From Teratosphaeria epicoccoides (lineage: Eukaryota; Ascomycota; Dothideomycetes; Mycosphaerellales; Teratosphaeriaceae): 64,000 nucleotides of DNA. Of the stretch, positions 21,618 through 33,142 are shown piece after piece. The stretch covers positions 124,001 to 188,000 of the forward strand of contig JADDMT010000041.1 in assembly GCA_021401465.1 (NCBI GenBank), read 5' to 3'. The notes under the pieces are model-generated. The model saw nothing but the letters and a program-made list of their open reading frames with translations. It had not been told where the DNA came from and did not search any database. How positions within the stretch are numbered: position 1 is the stretch's first letter; each line of letters opens with the position of its first letter. Made by a program: the position numbers and the translations under genes.

Positions 21618-21836
21618 ATGTTTGGACTCCCAGACGACCTGGTGCATCTCGTTCACGCTGCTCTCCGTCCTTCGCATCCCAGCCCACGCCGGATCGCCGA
21701 CACCCTCACACACCAGGTCCCCCTCGCTGATGTCGAGAGTACTGCTTATCGCATCGCATTTCTACAACATGGGCGCAGCATTACCCTCGACGATGCGGCG
21801 GCCCTTGTCGCCCGACTGCACATGGAGCAGAGCTGA
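21618..21836 (+). CDS. Small hypothetical protein
   Basis: A 72-codon frame with ATG encodes a helical-looking polypeptide (for example LPDDLVHLVHAALRP, ADVESTAYRIAFL and LDDAAALVARLH). Its composition is more protein-like than surrounding frames. No family recognised. It may be one exon of a larger gene whose other parts I could not find. Confidence 0.3.
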   Translation: MFGLPDDLVHLVHAALRPSHPSPRRIADTLTHQVPLADVESTAYRIAFLQHGRSITLDDAAALVARLHMEQS

Positions 21837-22484
21837 GCGTATCTGTCAGCGTCGGCGCCTCATCTCCAGAGTCTCGCCATTCCTGAAAGTCGTCGTGGAG
21901 TCCACCAAGTTTGAATCCTTCCACGCCGTACACTGCGCCCTCTCGGACTCGTCAGGGGCATCACCATCCTGAGAAGTAAGCCTTGCTTGCCCCACGCTGC
22001 GTCCAACGACCGTTACTGCGCAGTTCCGAGAAGCCTTCACACAGCGCGAGGCAGTCTAGAAAGACCAAGGCATCGAGCGTGTGGAGTACGCGCTCGGTCA
22101 GCTGTGGTGGTGGAGTGGGAAAGAGGAAGTAGACTGCATTCTCCTTGTCTACAGCCTAATTATAGATCACGCTCTTAATGTCGTCCATGAAAATTCCCAT
22201 TTTGCAGATGTGATTCTGCTTGGCTTGAGTGAGTGTCAAGCCAGCAATGGTATCAATGCACGCGGTTGGAGGCACGCCAACACCGGGCTTACGGTCGGTC
22301 AGTGAGAGCATGCCATCGTCGGTGCAGAATCTCTGCACTGCCGTTGAGTAATTTCTCTCCAAGTTGTGATGCGCATCTCTGACTGCAGTTCTTCTCCGTC
22401 TCGCACTCCGGTAGCGTGTTGGGTGTTCAGTGAAGGCTTCCTGTTGACAGCCTTCACGACGACGTTCTGAGGGAAGGGGTCAAC

Positions 22485-23276
22485 CTAGTCCGTCCAATTC
22501 GAGACAAGTGCTTCAGATGCAGTCTTGTGTAAGTCGTGCGCAAGAAACTTGAGCTCCAAGTCAACGCCAAGATTTTGATTTGCAGGATAGCTGCGCGGAA
22601 CGCCTGGGATATCCTTGAAGGGACGGCCTGTAGCAGCGCTATTGACCGGTTGCCCAAAATTCTCTGTGAGGATCGGTAGCTCGCGGCGCTTTGACAGCTT
22701 GACGAAGTTGGTGCCATCGGTGTTGAAGTGACGCTCACCGACCTCAACCTGATGCACCAGAGATCTCGATGTCAGTCGTGTGATCTCTTCTGCAGATACC
22801 GGCTGAGGCTGCGCAGGGGAGTAGTTTGCCAAAAAGGGACCAGCGACGCCAGCGGGAAGATGGATGAGTGCTTGCTCAGGCTGCAGGGGCTTCTTGGACT
22901 GCTGTGGAAGGGGGGCGGGCAGGAGTATAAAGATCGATGTCGTAAGTCTGCCTGAAGTCCGGAGAATTCGACTGGTCCCTGTCCGTGTTGGGTGGAAGAA
23001 TGGTGACCTTGTCATCCTTAAAGACGTCACGTTAGCGCTTACGAGACACGGAATTAGATGAACAAGGTGGAGGAGGCGACGTTGCATACTGCTGTACATT
23101 GTCGGACTGGTGCTGCAGGTGATACGTTGAGTCATGTGCCTGCTGATTTTAGGACGGCGACCTCCAGCAGTATTACGCTGGGCGGGTACGCCTTGACGAG
23201 CAGCAGCTTGCTGCTGATGCGTATTCGGTTGGGCGAGCTGGGGCGACGGGCTCTGATATTGTAGAATGTCATGCCG
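22485..23276 (-). CDS. Hypothetical protein, exon structure unresolved
   Basis: A minus-strand frame is open over this interval. The first 100-odd codons after the internal ATG near 23276 are Gln/Pro/His/Arg-rich. The last 90 codons (containing LVHQVEVGERHFNTDGTNF, ELPILTENFGQPVN and PGVPRSYPANQ) look like genuine coding sequence. The middle may contain an intron, because an overlapping frame (VTILPPNTDRDQSNSPDF) is also protein-like there. No family recognised. Confidence 0.35.
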   Translation of the reverse strand, partial: RHDILQYQSPSPQLAQPNTHQQQAAARQGVPAQRNTAGGRRPKISRHMTQRITCSTSPTMYSSMQRRLLHLVHLIPCLVSANVTSLRMTRSPFFHPTRTGTSRILRTSGRLTTSIFILLPAPLPQQSKKPLQPEQALIHLPAGVAGPFLANYSPAQPQPVSAEEITRLTSRSLVHQVEVGERHFNTDGTNFVKLSKRRELPILTENFGQPVNSAATGRPFKDIPGVPRSYPANQNLGVDLELKFLAHDLHKTASEALVSNWTD

Positions 23277-23466
23277 CATCGACAGGGGATGAGCCGATAT
23301 GGGTCGAGTGGCTGGTTCGCAGGATTTCACCAACATTATTCGTGCCGCTGTCGAATGTCCAGCGCACACCACCACCAGCGATCGTTCACTAACTTCTCAG
23401 ACGCCAATGCTGCCAATCGCCAGATCGCTTAACCCCGGAAACGCTGAGAGATAAAGCTGTACACAA

Positions 23467-25122
23467 TTATCGCTGCTTCCTAAACATACCATGCACCCGC
23501 CCGCACGCAAGCATGGGTATCACCGCAATGAACCAAAAAATCCAAACAATGCCGACCGCAAAATACACACCAGCCATATTGGACCATGTGCGGTAGTAAC
23601 CCTCCTTGGCCTTTTGTACATCAGACTTTGGCGGATGAGCCTTCAGGGCTGCTGCAAGCTCGAGCGCAACTTGATGGTTGATTTTGTCCCAAGTCGTGTT
23701 TAGAGCTTGCTCGCGTGCCGCGACACTCATCCGCCGTCGTAGCTCTACGTTAGTCCCAAGCTCGTACGCGCGACTCACAAACTCATCGAGGTCGTGAGGT
23801 GTGACCAAATATCCAGTCTTGCCGTGCCTGACGGTCTCCGACGGCCCTCCTTCGTCGCGCGCAATCACCGGCACACCTGAGGCCATCGACTCTAACACGA
23901 CCAGACCGAACGTCTCGGTGATGGAGCAATGAAGGAAGACATCTGCTGCCGCATATTCTTGAGCGAGTTCTGCGCCTCGTTTCATGCCAGCGAAGACGAC
24001 GTGCTGCTGTATGCCGTCGAAGTAGTCTTCCACTTCTTTGACCACAGCTGGGTTCTTGTTGCTTCCCACGATGAGGAGCTTGAACTTCAGTCCAGTATTC
24101 AGGAGCTTTCTCGCAGCCTGAGCCAAGAACTCGAAGCCCTTTTCGGGCGCCACACGGCATACACAGGCGAAGATGACTTCGCCATTTGGCGCGAGCTCTC
24201 GGCTTCTGTCTTTGTCCCGCCGGCCTGGGTTGAAGAGTTCGGTGTCCACACCACGTCCCAGTTGCCTCATCTTATGCGAGGGTGCACCTGCATCTTTCAT
24301 ATATTCTCGCACATATGCAGACGGGTAGAAAATAGTCCGCACCGACGGCGCGCGGAAGAGGTAACCTTGCACGATCTGGAGCATCCTGACAGCATACTGA
24401 TCCAGTGGCGTCGGGAACAGAATCTGCGCATAGGCGGAGAGATCAGTCTGGAAGTTGAGAAAAACCGGGGGCGGCTGATCAAGCTGCCTAAGCTGGACCA
24501 AGAATTGAAAGCCCACTGATGCAGGACTTGCCAGATAGATCATGTCCGGGACGAAGGTCTTGTCGTAGACCACACCCAGTCGAAATGGGTATGCGACCGT
24601 CAGATCTGGGTTGTACGGCAAAGGATAGCCGTGCAGCCGAAAGTCGGGCTTCTGGCTGCTGAACATCGCCTGTGCTGCCTTCTTGTGCGTATCTGCGCTT
24701 TTCCGGCGTGTCAGCATGGGCGTGCGCGGGCTTTGCGATGGCAGTTGCAGCAAGCGCTGCGTCTCCGGGTTCTGTTCATCACGGTTGGTGTCATGAAAGC
24801 TCCAAGACCCGCCGATCGCTCGCGAGGCCAGAGATGACGATTTCGCCTCGATCTTGCGCACCCACTCCGGATTGACGATGGGCTGCCTCTCGGGTGTCGG
24901 CTCGACGATGTGCTGTCCCACATATCGCGGCGCACATGTCGCCACATGAACGCCATTGTCTCGCAAATAGTCGATCAAGCTTTGCGTCGTTCTGCTGACG
25001 CCGTTCACTGGTCCCAGGGACTCGCTCGCCAGCAGTAATTTGCTACCCACCAGCTCTCTTGGGAAGTCTGCCTCGGGGAAGCGTGGTGCAGATTGTGCAT
25101 TGGGGGAATGTTGCTCGCTCAT
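23467..25122 (-). CDS. Family 4 glycosyltransferase with C-terminal membrane anchor
   Basis: An intronless gene of 551 residues; the first ATG is at 25122-25120 (MSEQHSPNAQ). The N-terminal GT-B domain has LLLASESLGPVNGVSRTTQ (about residues 29-47), typical of nucleotide-sugar GT4 enzymes that glycosylate lipids, such as SQD2 and PimA/B-like enzymes. The second domain has a donor-binding pattern, including FLHCSITETFGLVVLESMAS with the E-x7-E motif near residues 402-410, then GVPVIARDEGGPSETV. A single hydrophobic helix near the C-terminus (YFAVGIVWIFWFIAVIPML) would anchor it to a membrane. The gene is transcribed away from a UDP-glucose dehydrogenase 813 bases upstream, which suggests UDP-glucuronate as donor. 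That link is inference; UDP-glucose or another donor is possible. Confidence 0.85.
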   Translation of the reverse strand: MSEQHSPNAQSAPRFPEADFPRELVGSKLLLASESLGPVNGVSRTTQSLIDYLRDNGVHVATCAPRYVGQHIVEPTPERQPIVNPEWVRKIEAKSSSLASRAIGGSWSFHDTNRDEQNPETQRLLQLPSQSPRTPMLTRRKSADTHKKAAQAMFSSQKPDFRLHGYPLPYNPDLTVAYPFRLGVVYDKTFVPDMIYLASPASVGFQFLVQLRQLDQPPPVFLNFQTDLSAYAQILFPTPLDQYAVRMLQIVQGYLFRAPSVRTIFYPSAYVREYMKDAGAPSHKMRQLGRGVDTELFNPGRRDKDRSRELAPNGEVIFACVCRVAPEKGFEFLAQAARKLLNTGLKFKLLIVGSNKNPAVVKEVEDYFDGIQQHVVFAGMKRGAELAQEYAAADVFLHCSITETFGLVVLESMASGVPVIARDEGGPSETVRHGKTGYLVTPHDLDEFVSRAYELGTNVELRRRMSVAAREQALNTTWDKINHQVALELAAALKAHPPKSDVQKAKEGYYRTWSNMAGVYFAVGIVWIFWFIAVIPMLACGRVHGMFRKQR

Positions 25123-25934
25123 ACCGTCGCGCCAAGGCCGCCACTGACCCACACTGATGATGTACCAGAGTCTATCGTGCCATGGTCAATAATCTGTTCT
25201 CCTGTTTCCACTGTGTGTGTGCTAAGTAAGTGCAGGAGATGCCAAAACCGGGTTATCCGAGCACTACTTGACAAGTTTCAGCTGCGAGGACGCGGAGGAC
25301 CAAGGACCGTCGTGTACAGCCGCGACCGAGGCGTCATTGAAGAACGGCCAAGGGCACATGAGCACGCACATCCTTCAAGCAACATATGGCACTTTAGCGC
25401 TGCTCCGTCCCGGTGGCGGTGGTGGGTCGTCGGGTCGTCGGGTCGTCGGAGCGTGCACGAAGTCATCACGTTGCTCACCGAACGCACTTTCCCTCCTTCC
25501 CAGATGCGCAAAGTCAGCCTGTAAACAATGCACGTCCTCGGCGCTCGGCCTGTGATTGGCTGTGGCGGGGAGGAGTTGCCGGTCGGTCGTCCCCGAGCTC
25601 GACAGGTAAACCCTTCTTTCTCCGCAAACAAAGCATCCCACCAAGATGTTGTTCCAGGCGGAGGGCCAAGGGGGCGACGGTAGATCAAGGCGACGATGGT
25701 GGGCTCTTGGCTACCGCCGCGTCCGTCATAGACGTCGCGTGGCGCAAACCTCATCTCGGTGAGTCTCGTGCCTCCCGTCTTCCGTCTTCGCTCATCACAC
25801 CACCCTTCTCCACCGTCCTCCTCGCCTTGCGTCGCGCGGACCACCCCGCCTCAGCCTCGAACGAGCTGCGCGCATCTGCGGACGGCGCATAGGTTTCACC
25901 CCCTCGCTGGCTTCCCGTATATTTTGGGGTCCGC
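25123..25934. promoter_or_regulatory. Divergent intergenic region, GT4 and UDP-glucose dehydrogenase
   Basis: The 812 bases between two divergently transcribed genes must hold both promoters. It includes a short 9-bp repeat (gggtcgtcg, three copies at about 25425-25451) and GTATATTTT about 20 bases before the dehydrogenase ATG. Long overlapping frames here have random composition. I found no clear operator. Confidence 0.5.
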
Positions 25935-28064
25935 ATGGCACTTCTCGAGCAGGCTCCGTCCTGGGGCCGATCGGACGACAGTGCTACCGTCGACTCTGGC
26001 TCTTGCGGACCCGGTACTCCTTCAGACTGGTCTCCGCGCATGTTTGGTCGGACGTATGCCGTTCCATCGTCGACCATGGACACCATAGCCTTGCCTCAGC
26101 GGGTGCGCACGCCGCAGCCCTCTCAGTTCAGTGCTGCGTTGCCACACATCCTGGATCCGGAGACAGCAGCGTATAAGCCTATCCGCAACGTGTGCTGTAT
26201 TGGAGCTGGTTATGTTGGTGCGTCACGCGGCACGGTAGCAGTATTGATAGGGACTCAGCACTGATATCTGTTGTAGGCGGACCAACTGCAGCTGTCATCG
26301 CACTGCACAATCCTGGTGTGCGGGTCACAGTCGTTGATCGCGATCACCGCCGTATCGACGCCTGGAAGAGCCGGCATTTGCCAATCCACGAGCCAGGTCT
26401 CACGGATGTTGTGCGAATTGCAAGAGATGGCGGCGCCGAGCGCAGAAGAAACGGTCATCACGCGCAGACTGGGCTGGTCAATGGTATCTCAGGTGGTGAG
26501 GAGGATGAGATCGTTGAGCCTGCTCGCATGCCCAACCTGTTCTTCTCGACGGCATGCGCAGAGACGATCAAACATGCAGACATGTGCTTCATTAGTGTCC
26601 ATACGCCTACAAAGTCACGGGGCGTCGGTGCTGGTCGCGCAACAGACATGACTGCATTCGAAGGCGCTTGCCGTGACGTGGCAGAACACGCAAAGGCCGG
26701 TACCATTCTTGTGGAGAAGAGCACTGTGCCGTGCAAGACCGGTCAATTGATCAAGGACATTGTGAGTAGCTCAATATCAGTCGCAAGCACCAATGCTGAC
26801 CATCCTGCAGATGGAGGCATATAGGCCGGGGCTAGTGTTCCCGGTCCTCTCTAACCCCGAATTTCTTTCAGAGGGTACAGCCATCCGAGATCTGATGCGG
26901 CCTGATCGTGTGGTCATCGGCTGCGAGTCTACCATATCTGGGCATCGAGCAGCAGCAGCTCTCGCCAATCTGTACGCGGCTTGGGTACCGCGCTCCAAAA
27001 TTGCGCCCATCAACATCTGGTCATCTGAGCTCTGCAAGCTTGCAGCAAATGCTATGCTTGCTCAGCGCATCAGCAGTATCAATTCAATCTCCGCGATTTG
27101 TGAGCGAACGGGCGCTGATGTCGGCGAAATCGCAAAGTCTGTCGGGATGGACCCTCGGATAGGCTCTCAGTTCCTGAAAGCGGGTCTTGGCTTTGGCGGT
27201 TCATGCTTCAGGAAAGACATCGCCAGTCTGACATATCTGTCCGAGTCGCTTGGTCTCCCAGAGGTTGCGGCGTACTGGCAACAGGTCCTGACAATGAACA
27301 ATTTCCAGAGAGATCGATTCGCAAGACATGTGATTGCCACGCTGAACAACAGTCTGCGTGGTAAAAAAATTACAATACTTGGCTATGCCTTCAAGAAGAA
27401 TACTGGAGACGCAAGAGAGTCGCCCGCGCTAGATGTCCTTCGATTGTTGCTTGCTGAAGGCCCGAAGAGCATCGCGATCTACGACCCTCTGTGCAGTGAA
27501 GCCGATATCAGACGCGAGCTTGCCGCTCTCGAGACCGAGTATGCAACATGCAAGCCAGATGGGCCTGTAGAAGTGCTTGCAGACCCATATGCGGCATGCG
27601 TTGACAGCAATGCTGTGCTCGTACTCACGGACTGGGATATGTTCAAGAACAGGAAGCCGGCGCCGGCGCTGACGAAGCCAGCAGCCATGGCCGAGAGCCT
27701 CGACAGTGCAGCTCCATCGGACATCATCCATTTAACTTCACAAGTACAAGACATGGTCCTCGACAGGCCACCAACGCCACCCAAGTCACCAAGAATATCA
27801 TCGCTACCCCCGGATCTTGCCTGCCGTCTGGTACCAGAAGCCGCCTGCCCTTCGGATTGCGCAGGGTGCAAGTCCTTTGCGAGTGCTGGCGCATCAACAA
27901 CGGAGAAAGACGCTACTGCGCCCCTTCGATGGGAAGACATCACGAAGTCAGTCAAAGAGCCTAGGTGGGTTTTCGACGGACGAGGTATTTTAGACGACCG
28001 CGCAATGGTCGGTCTTGGCTTCAGATTAGAGACATTGGGACGCGCAAGCATTTACGGGAGTTGA
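25935..28064 (+). CDS. UDP-glucose 6-dehydrogenase with C-terminal extension
   Basis: Three exons (25935-26217, 26277-26761, 26811-28064) encode 673 residues. The first intron splits the NAD-binding motif, and splicing restores CCIGAGYVGGPTAA with glycines at about 90-96. Later features are FISVHTPTKS, VEKSTVPCKTG, SNPEFLSEGTAIRDL, GLGFGGSCFRKD with catalytic Cys388, and GYAFKKNTGDARESP in the UDP-binding domain. The enzyme oxidises UDP-glucose to UDP-glucuronate using two NAD+. The family is usually about 460 residues. Here there are about 85 extra at the N-terminus, an insertion around the first intron-2 exon (GGAERRRNGHH...) and over 100 disordered residues at the C-terminus. A related UDP-sugar dehydrogenase specificity cannot be excluded. 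Confidence 0.9.
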
Positions 28065-29733
28065 GCTGGTTCGCATAGAATCTTTCTTGCGTTCAAGCGA
28101 TGGGGCGACAGCCGCCTGTCTCAACGCGCTCTTTGCCGGCAGAGAGCTGAGTCACAGCAGGAGAAGGCCCAGAGGAGATGGCTATGCCTCTAGATTTTTG
28201 CGTCTCTTGGTTTAATAATCTACATCTGCAGGCCTTTGATGGCTGTTTGGACAACCAATTTGCAGAATTCTGTTGCAGTCAACGAGTTTCTTTGATGATC
28301 CATCGGCAATCTCTGATTCACTGTCGACTGCAACCTAGGCGTAGAGGAACAGGCTTGAGTTTGGTATCTTGACCGCGGACTACGACTCGTGGCTTGGCAG
28401 ATGGAGGGACGGGTCGCAAAGGGTACGTACTGACCCAAGCAGGATCGACACGCGGTCCTGTATATCGAAGCTGCTTCGCTATTGGTAGGTTGATCGGTTT
28501 GGCGACCGCTGCGGTGGCCAAGATGGGTTTACGGGCGGTCACGATGGTGACGGGCTGCATGTTGTCCGCACGGGCAAGTCGTTCTGGTTTGGTCGTACGT
28601 GTCTGAAATATACGAGTGCCTGGGAAGAGCTGTACGGGGATCTGCATTCTCAAGTAGCTCCTGGTTCAGGCAAACAGCGTGTTGAGGTTGCAGAACCTGC
28701 ATAATGCACGAGCGTAGCACTCACGAGTGGGGGAGACGTTCGTGCATGCCAAGGCCAGTGGAATGCTTGACGCTTGCAGCACTTTCGACCTCTCTGCTCT
28801 CCAAACACCTACAGAACAGGCGGTGCAGCCAAGCTCGATCGGTCTTCCTATCAGTCAGTTAAACGGGTCTTGATCGACGTTGACTGCTTGTTGGTCAATG
28901 ATTGACGTCGAGCCATTGTCGTCGATTGCTTCAAAGACCCTACGAAACGCAAAGCTGACTGAGACAAGCTGCGCAATGCGTAGATCGGCTCGTAGATCGG
29001 TGTACAAATCAGTGGCTGATGAATCTTTGGACCGCAACTTCAAGGCGAGTCCGGAGACATGGGCCAGCACTACCAAGCTCGCGGTCGGCAGAGTCTCGGG
29101 ATTTGATGTGCGTATCTGTGCCTTGCGGCTCTCCTTTTCTGCGAAGCTCTCAACGATACGGGTATGCCTCTCTTCATCTGGGCAATCTGGATCGCGATAG
29201 CGCAAAGATGTTCTGGGCTGAGCTATGCTGGTCCGGCAAGCAAGTTTCAAGGGAAGTTTGACTCAGCTTATTGAGAAAATCTCTAGAAATCCTATTGACA
29301 CCCAAATTCGTACAACACCTATGAACGCCCCAAACCACTCACTACCACTCTCCTTTGTGCCGGCGCTCAGAATATGCATATGCCATGTTCTGTGGATGGC
29401 GCACAGATTATTGCATCTCGCTGCCTGTGCAATCAAGCATGGCGCGCTGCCCCTTCTCTTCCTGCGATGTCAACTTCACATCGTCTTATTGACTTGTCAC
29501 GGTCATTGACGCAGCATTCGTCGCTATTCTCCTATTCAACAGCTTCGCGGCTGTCGGTGGGCCGTGAGGACATCCAGGTCTGTATTTGGCCTTCCTCTTG
29601 CCAACTTCTTTATTCATCCCTACCCGAGCACGTACCGGATCCACCGACTCTCTCATCAAGCACGAGCATACCAAACAGATAAGCATTGAGATCAATTGGC
29701 GACACACAACCACGACGAGTTCAGTAGGGCGAA
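28065..29733. other. Intergenic, two weak minus-strand frames
   Basis: Two minus-strand open stretches have protein-like composition. One, 28318-28647, has an ATG and is basic and Pro-rich (KPINLPIAKQLRYTGPRVDP). The other, 28855-29250, has no ATG at its start. They could be exons of one small hypothetical gene, but I could not connect them. Confidence 0.35.
28318..28647 (-). CDS. Small basic hypothetical protein
   Basis: ATG at 28647-28645 opens a frame of 109 residues rich in Arg, Lys, Pro and Thr, including RKPILATAAVAKPINLPIAK. No signal peptide, membrane segment or known domain. Only reading-frame composition supports it. Confidence 0.25.
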   Translation of the reverse strand: MQIPVQLFPGTRIFQTRTTKPERLARADNMQPVTIVTARKPILATAAVAKPINLPIAKQLRYTGPRVDPAWVSTYPLRPVPPSAKPRVVVRGQDTKLKPVPLRLGCSRQ

Positions 29734-31320
29734 ATGGCGCCAACCTCCAGCCTCATCGCACGTGGAGTCGTCCTAGTTGCGGGTAACAATACTGTGCTAC
29801 CATACACCGACGCGCCGATCGCATCAACACAGCCATACCCTGCTGCCATCGCACTGGCAGCTGCGAGCGCATTGGTGCTTATCTTGATCATTCCACCATT
29901 GACCTGGCACTGCCGCAATCGCAACTTTGGAGCCACCGCGCTGTGCATCTGGGGCATGGTGGAGCTTCTGCAGTGTTTCATCAACGCCATCATCTGGAAC
30001 AATGATGATCTCGTGACTTGGTACGACGGCGTCGGGCTCTGCGATATCGAGGTCAAGCTGCAAGCCGCAGCTGCGCTGGCCCTGCCTTCGTCACTTGCAT
30101 GCGTGCTTCGAGGGCTTGCGAATGCAATGGATACCAACAGAGTGACCTTGAGCAAGACGACGGCGCAGAGAAGGAAGGACTTTGCCTTTGACTGCAGCCT
30201 CTGCGTCGTCTTTCCTATCCTGGCGATGGTGTTCCACTATATCGTTCAAGGCCGGAGATACTTTCTTCTCGGCATCGCTGGGTGTGAGGCCTCGTTCGAC
30301 AACAGTTGGCCCACGGTCGTCTTCCTGGTCGTCCCGCCGCTTTTTTTCGCGCTGCTTGATGCATACTACGCATGTGAGTTCACGCAGCCAACACGCGTCC
30401 GTCGAGGATATCACTGATCCATCTTTGCAGTGCTCGTCGTCGCTCGCCTCTACCAGTACCGACAAGGCTTCGCCTCGATCCTGGGTCACAGCAACACAAA
30501 CAACAAGCGTTTCATGCGCCTCTATATCTTCTGTCTAGTACTGCTCCTGCCCACCCTACCTCTGGAGATCTACTTCCTGTACACCAACACAAATCACAAG
30601 CTCCAGCCCTATTCTTGGGCTGAGTCTCACAATCCAAAGGTGTGGCAGCAGATTTACCTGGAACCTTCCAATGGAAGCGTTTACTGGGACCGATGGGTTT
30701 GGGTGGCGTGCGGCGTGATCATTTTCGGCTTCTTTGGAATGGGTCGCGATGCCCTGAGGATGTACAAAGACGGCTTACTGGCGATTGGTCTTGGAAAAAT
30801 CTTCCCGAGTCTGAAGGAAGACTGGAGAGCTCGCGGCACTTCAGCTGTGGACACCAACAGGTCGTTCAGCAGCAAGGCCAAGCTCTACCTCGACACGAAG
30901 CGCGAAAGCATGTCAAGATGGACCAGGTCAAGCAAGTCAACGGCCGCCTCATCTCGAGCAGATTCCATTGTCGACCCACTGGATCCGAAAAACAAGACCT
31001 TCATGGAACCAATCAAGGAAGACAGCAACTTCGCGCGTGATCTCGAGAAGCATGCTCAACCGTCGAGCATGCCTCCGGCTACCAGTCGACTTGTCTCAGC
31101 GCTCAGGCTCAATGGCCGTTTCAGGTCAGATCCGCTGGACGCGGACAACCTGACATGCGAGACATCAGTCCGATCCAATGTCTCGCCTGGGGACATGACC
31201 AGCATACCTGCGAGTCATGGCACGGACTACAGCCTTGACATCATTGTGAAGAGAGAGGTGCGCCAAGGCAGCGAGAGCTTGGAGAGTCCTCCAGCTGAGG
31301 TCGAGCGTGGCGAGACGTAG
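29734..31320 (+). CDS. STE3-type pheromone receptor (seven-helix GPCR)
   Basis: Two exons (29734-30373, 30431-31320) encode 509 residues. The 57-base intron (GTGAGT...TTGCAG) falls in the sixth-helix region, between DAYYAL and LVVARLYQYR. Seven hydrophobic segments are visible, with family signatures PPLTWHCRNRNFGA, CIWGMVELLQCFINAIIW, GLCDIEVKLQAA and PSSLACVLRGL. After the seventh helix comes a long cytosolic tail (from about residue 345) rich in Ser, Arg and Lys, usual in ascomycete Pre-1/PreA receptors. The receptor senses the lipopeptide a-factor-type pheromone at the plasma membrane and signals through a heterotrimeric G protein to the mating MAP kinase pathway. No pheromone precursor or MAT gene is in the window. 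Confidence 0.9.
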
Positions 31321-33142
31321 TTGGATCTGGTGGGACTGAGAATCATGTGCACTGCTTTCGTTGGCGTTCAGCGGCTTCGCGATATGTATTCCTTCACTCA
31401 GCTTCTCGGCGAGCCATGAATCGCGACCAATTGATTCAAATGCTCAGCGAGCCTGACTGGCCATAACGTCGGACCGAGGACTCATTCTTGCGATGGGGTC
31501 ATCCACGTTGCTTCAGAGTGTTTATTAACAGCCAGCTCACATGGTAGTATCGCCAGATCATCGGTGCCCCGCGAGGTCTCGCCGGATTTCAGATCGCAGA
31601 TCAGACAAACTCTAGCAGATGTCTCATGCAGTCAGCACGGTAATCGGGCAAAACTACTCGTTCGCTAAACAACGGAGACTCTGCAGACGTGCAGTGTCGA
31701 CCCCTTTCGTGAATATTGTCAAACCGAATCGCCGCTAATATTCTTGGCGACCACACCTCTGGTAGCGCGCGATTCTTGTGGCCGCGGCTCTGCCGCGTTT
31801 GGAGGCAATGCTCAGGTCCGGATCCTCCGTCGTGGCAAGCTGCAAATTGCCCGTGGCGCGCTGATCGATGACCTCGGCTCGCCACGCGCCACGACGCTGA
31901 CTCGTCGATGCTGTCGAAGGTAACAGTGATGAATTTGGGAAGGGAACGGCGGTCGACAGCACGGGGGCAGGGCAAGGTATTCCCTGCAACATTGGCAAGC
32001 GGTTGCGCTCTGAGCTGTGCTTGCGCTGTGGCAAATTGGTAAGATGCGGCATGAGGAGATCAATGATCCCCGGGGGGATCAGAGCCTATGACTGCATTAT
32101 TGTGGGAGGGTGGACGCCCTTCGCACATTTTCGACCATCCAAAAATAGTCATGGCGAACTTGCACCTACGCTCAAACTCTGTGCGTACGAGTCATTGACT
32201 CTGCTGATCAGGAGGAGGTAGAGTTGCCGAGCAAGCTGTGAAGATTCTTCCATCCTTGCTTCGAAACAGCAACGGCTACTATGAATATCGCGCGCTTAGG
32301 ACGTTTAGCCCCAATGCGTCCTAGTCTTCGTCCTTACCGAGCATTTCACCTACCTTTCTGCTATCTGACAATGGGATTCTGCAGCAGCCAGGGACCTCCA
32401 TCGCACTGCAATAACCTGCCGGGGCTTGGATTCGCACGGGTCGGACCAATCGTGAATCACTGCTACCAATAATACTGCTTCTTGGAGGATATACCATGGG
32501 GTTATCGCGATTTTCCGAGTGCCAACGCCGTGGACTTCACGGATTTGAACAGGTGCACTATCGTATACGGTATACCACCCCGCGGCTCATAGGTTGGTAG
32601 TCGTCGACGCCAGGGCTGCATTGTTTGCTACTACGTTGGACGTACTTCCAAGGCCCTGCGCAGTGACGGTGTCATGACTATTATTACTATGGTCTCTGCC
32701 GCGCCATAACATGCTAGCGGCCAGTCAAGTGCCCACTAGGACGAAGCCGGGAGTCCATCGGCTGCCACGAGGGATGCGAGGACAGGAATCATAGCCATGC
32801 GAAGGTCAGAATACGTTAATACGGGCTCTCGTCTGATCCTTTACTTCACCGTGTCTCTGGTTGAGGTCGATCACATCCTCCAGCATTTCTCGTAATCTAA
32901 TACTTATAATCGACGTAGCTGCTCTTGCTCATGCAGCGTTGGATGCCATCTAACTTTACGCTTTCGTTATACACCTTGTTGTCACTCCTGGACGTAACGC
33001 GAATCCTTGAACCCGTGGGCAAAGACAACCAAACGGAGCGCCACACAAATTGTATGTACAAAGACATATACTGAGAAAGCGCCGCGGCGTAAACATACAA
33101 AGAAATTGGCAAACATATCATTGCGAATCTCACCTGGCCATC
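31321..33142. other. Intergenic, nothing recognised
   Basis: About 1.8 kb with short frames only. A minus frame at 31601-31975 and a plus frame at 32281-32472 lack conserved features. I looked for tRNA and 5S rRNA patterns and found none. Confidence 0.5.

Noticed and set aside
25278..25844. Long minus frame in the divergent region between GT4 and UDP-glucose dehydrogenase
   Set aside because: No protein-like pattern; several frames on both strands are equally open because the sequence is GC-rich.
29734..31320. Whether the seven-helix protein marks a mating-type locus
   Set aside because: No MAT alpha-box or HMG gene, APN2, SLA2 or pheromone precursor is in the window; STE3 receptors are usually unlinked to MAT in ascomycetes.
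32240..32520. Checked as a possible 5S rRNA or tRNA because of an isolated GC-balanced segment
   Set aside because: No box A/box B or conserved 5S internal control elements, and no cloverleaf could be drawn.
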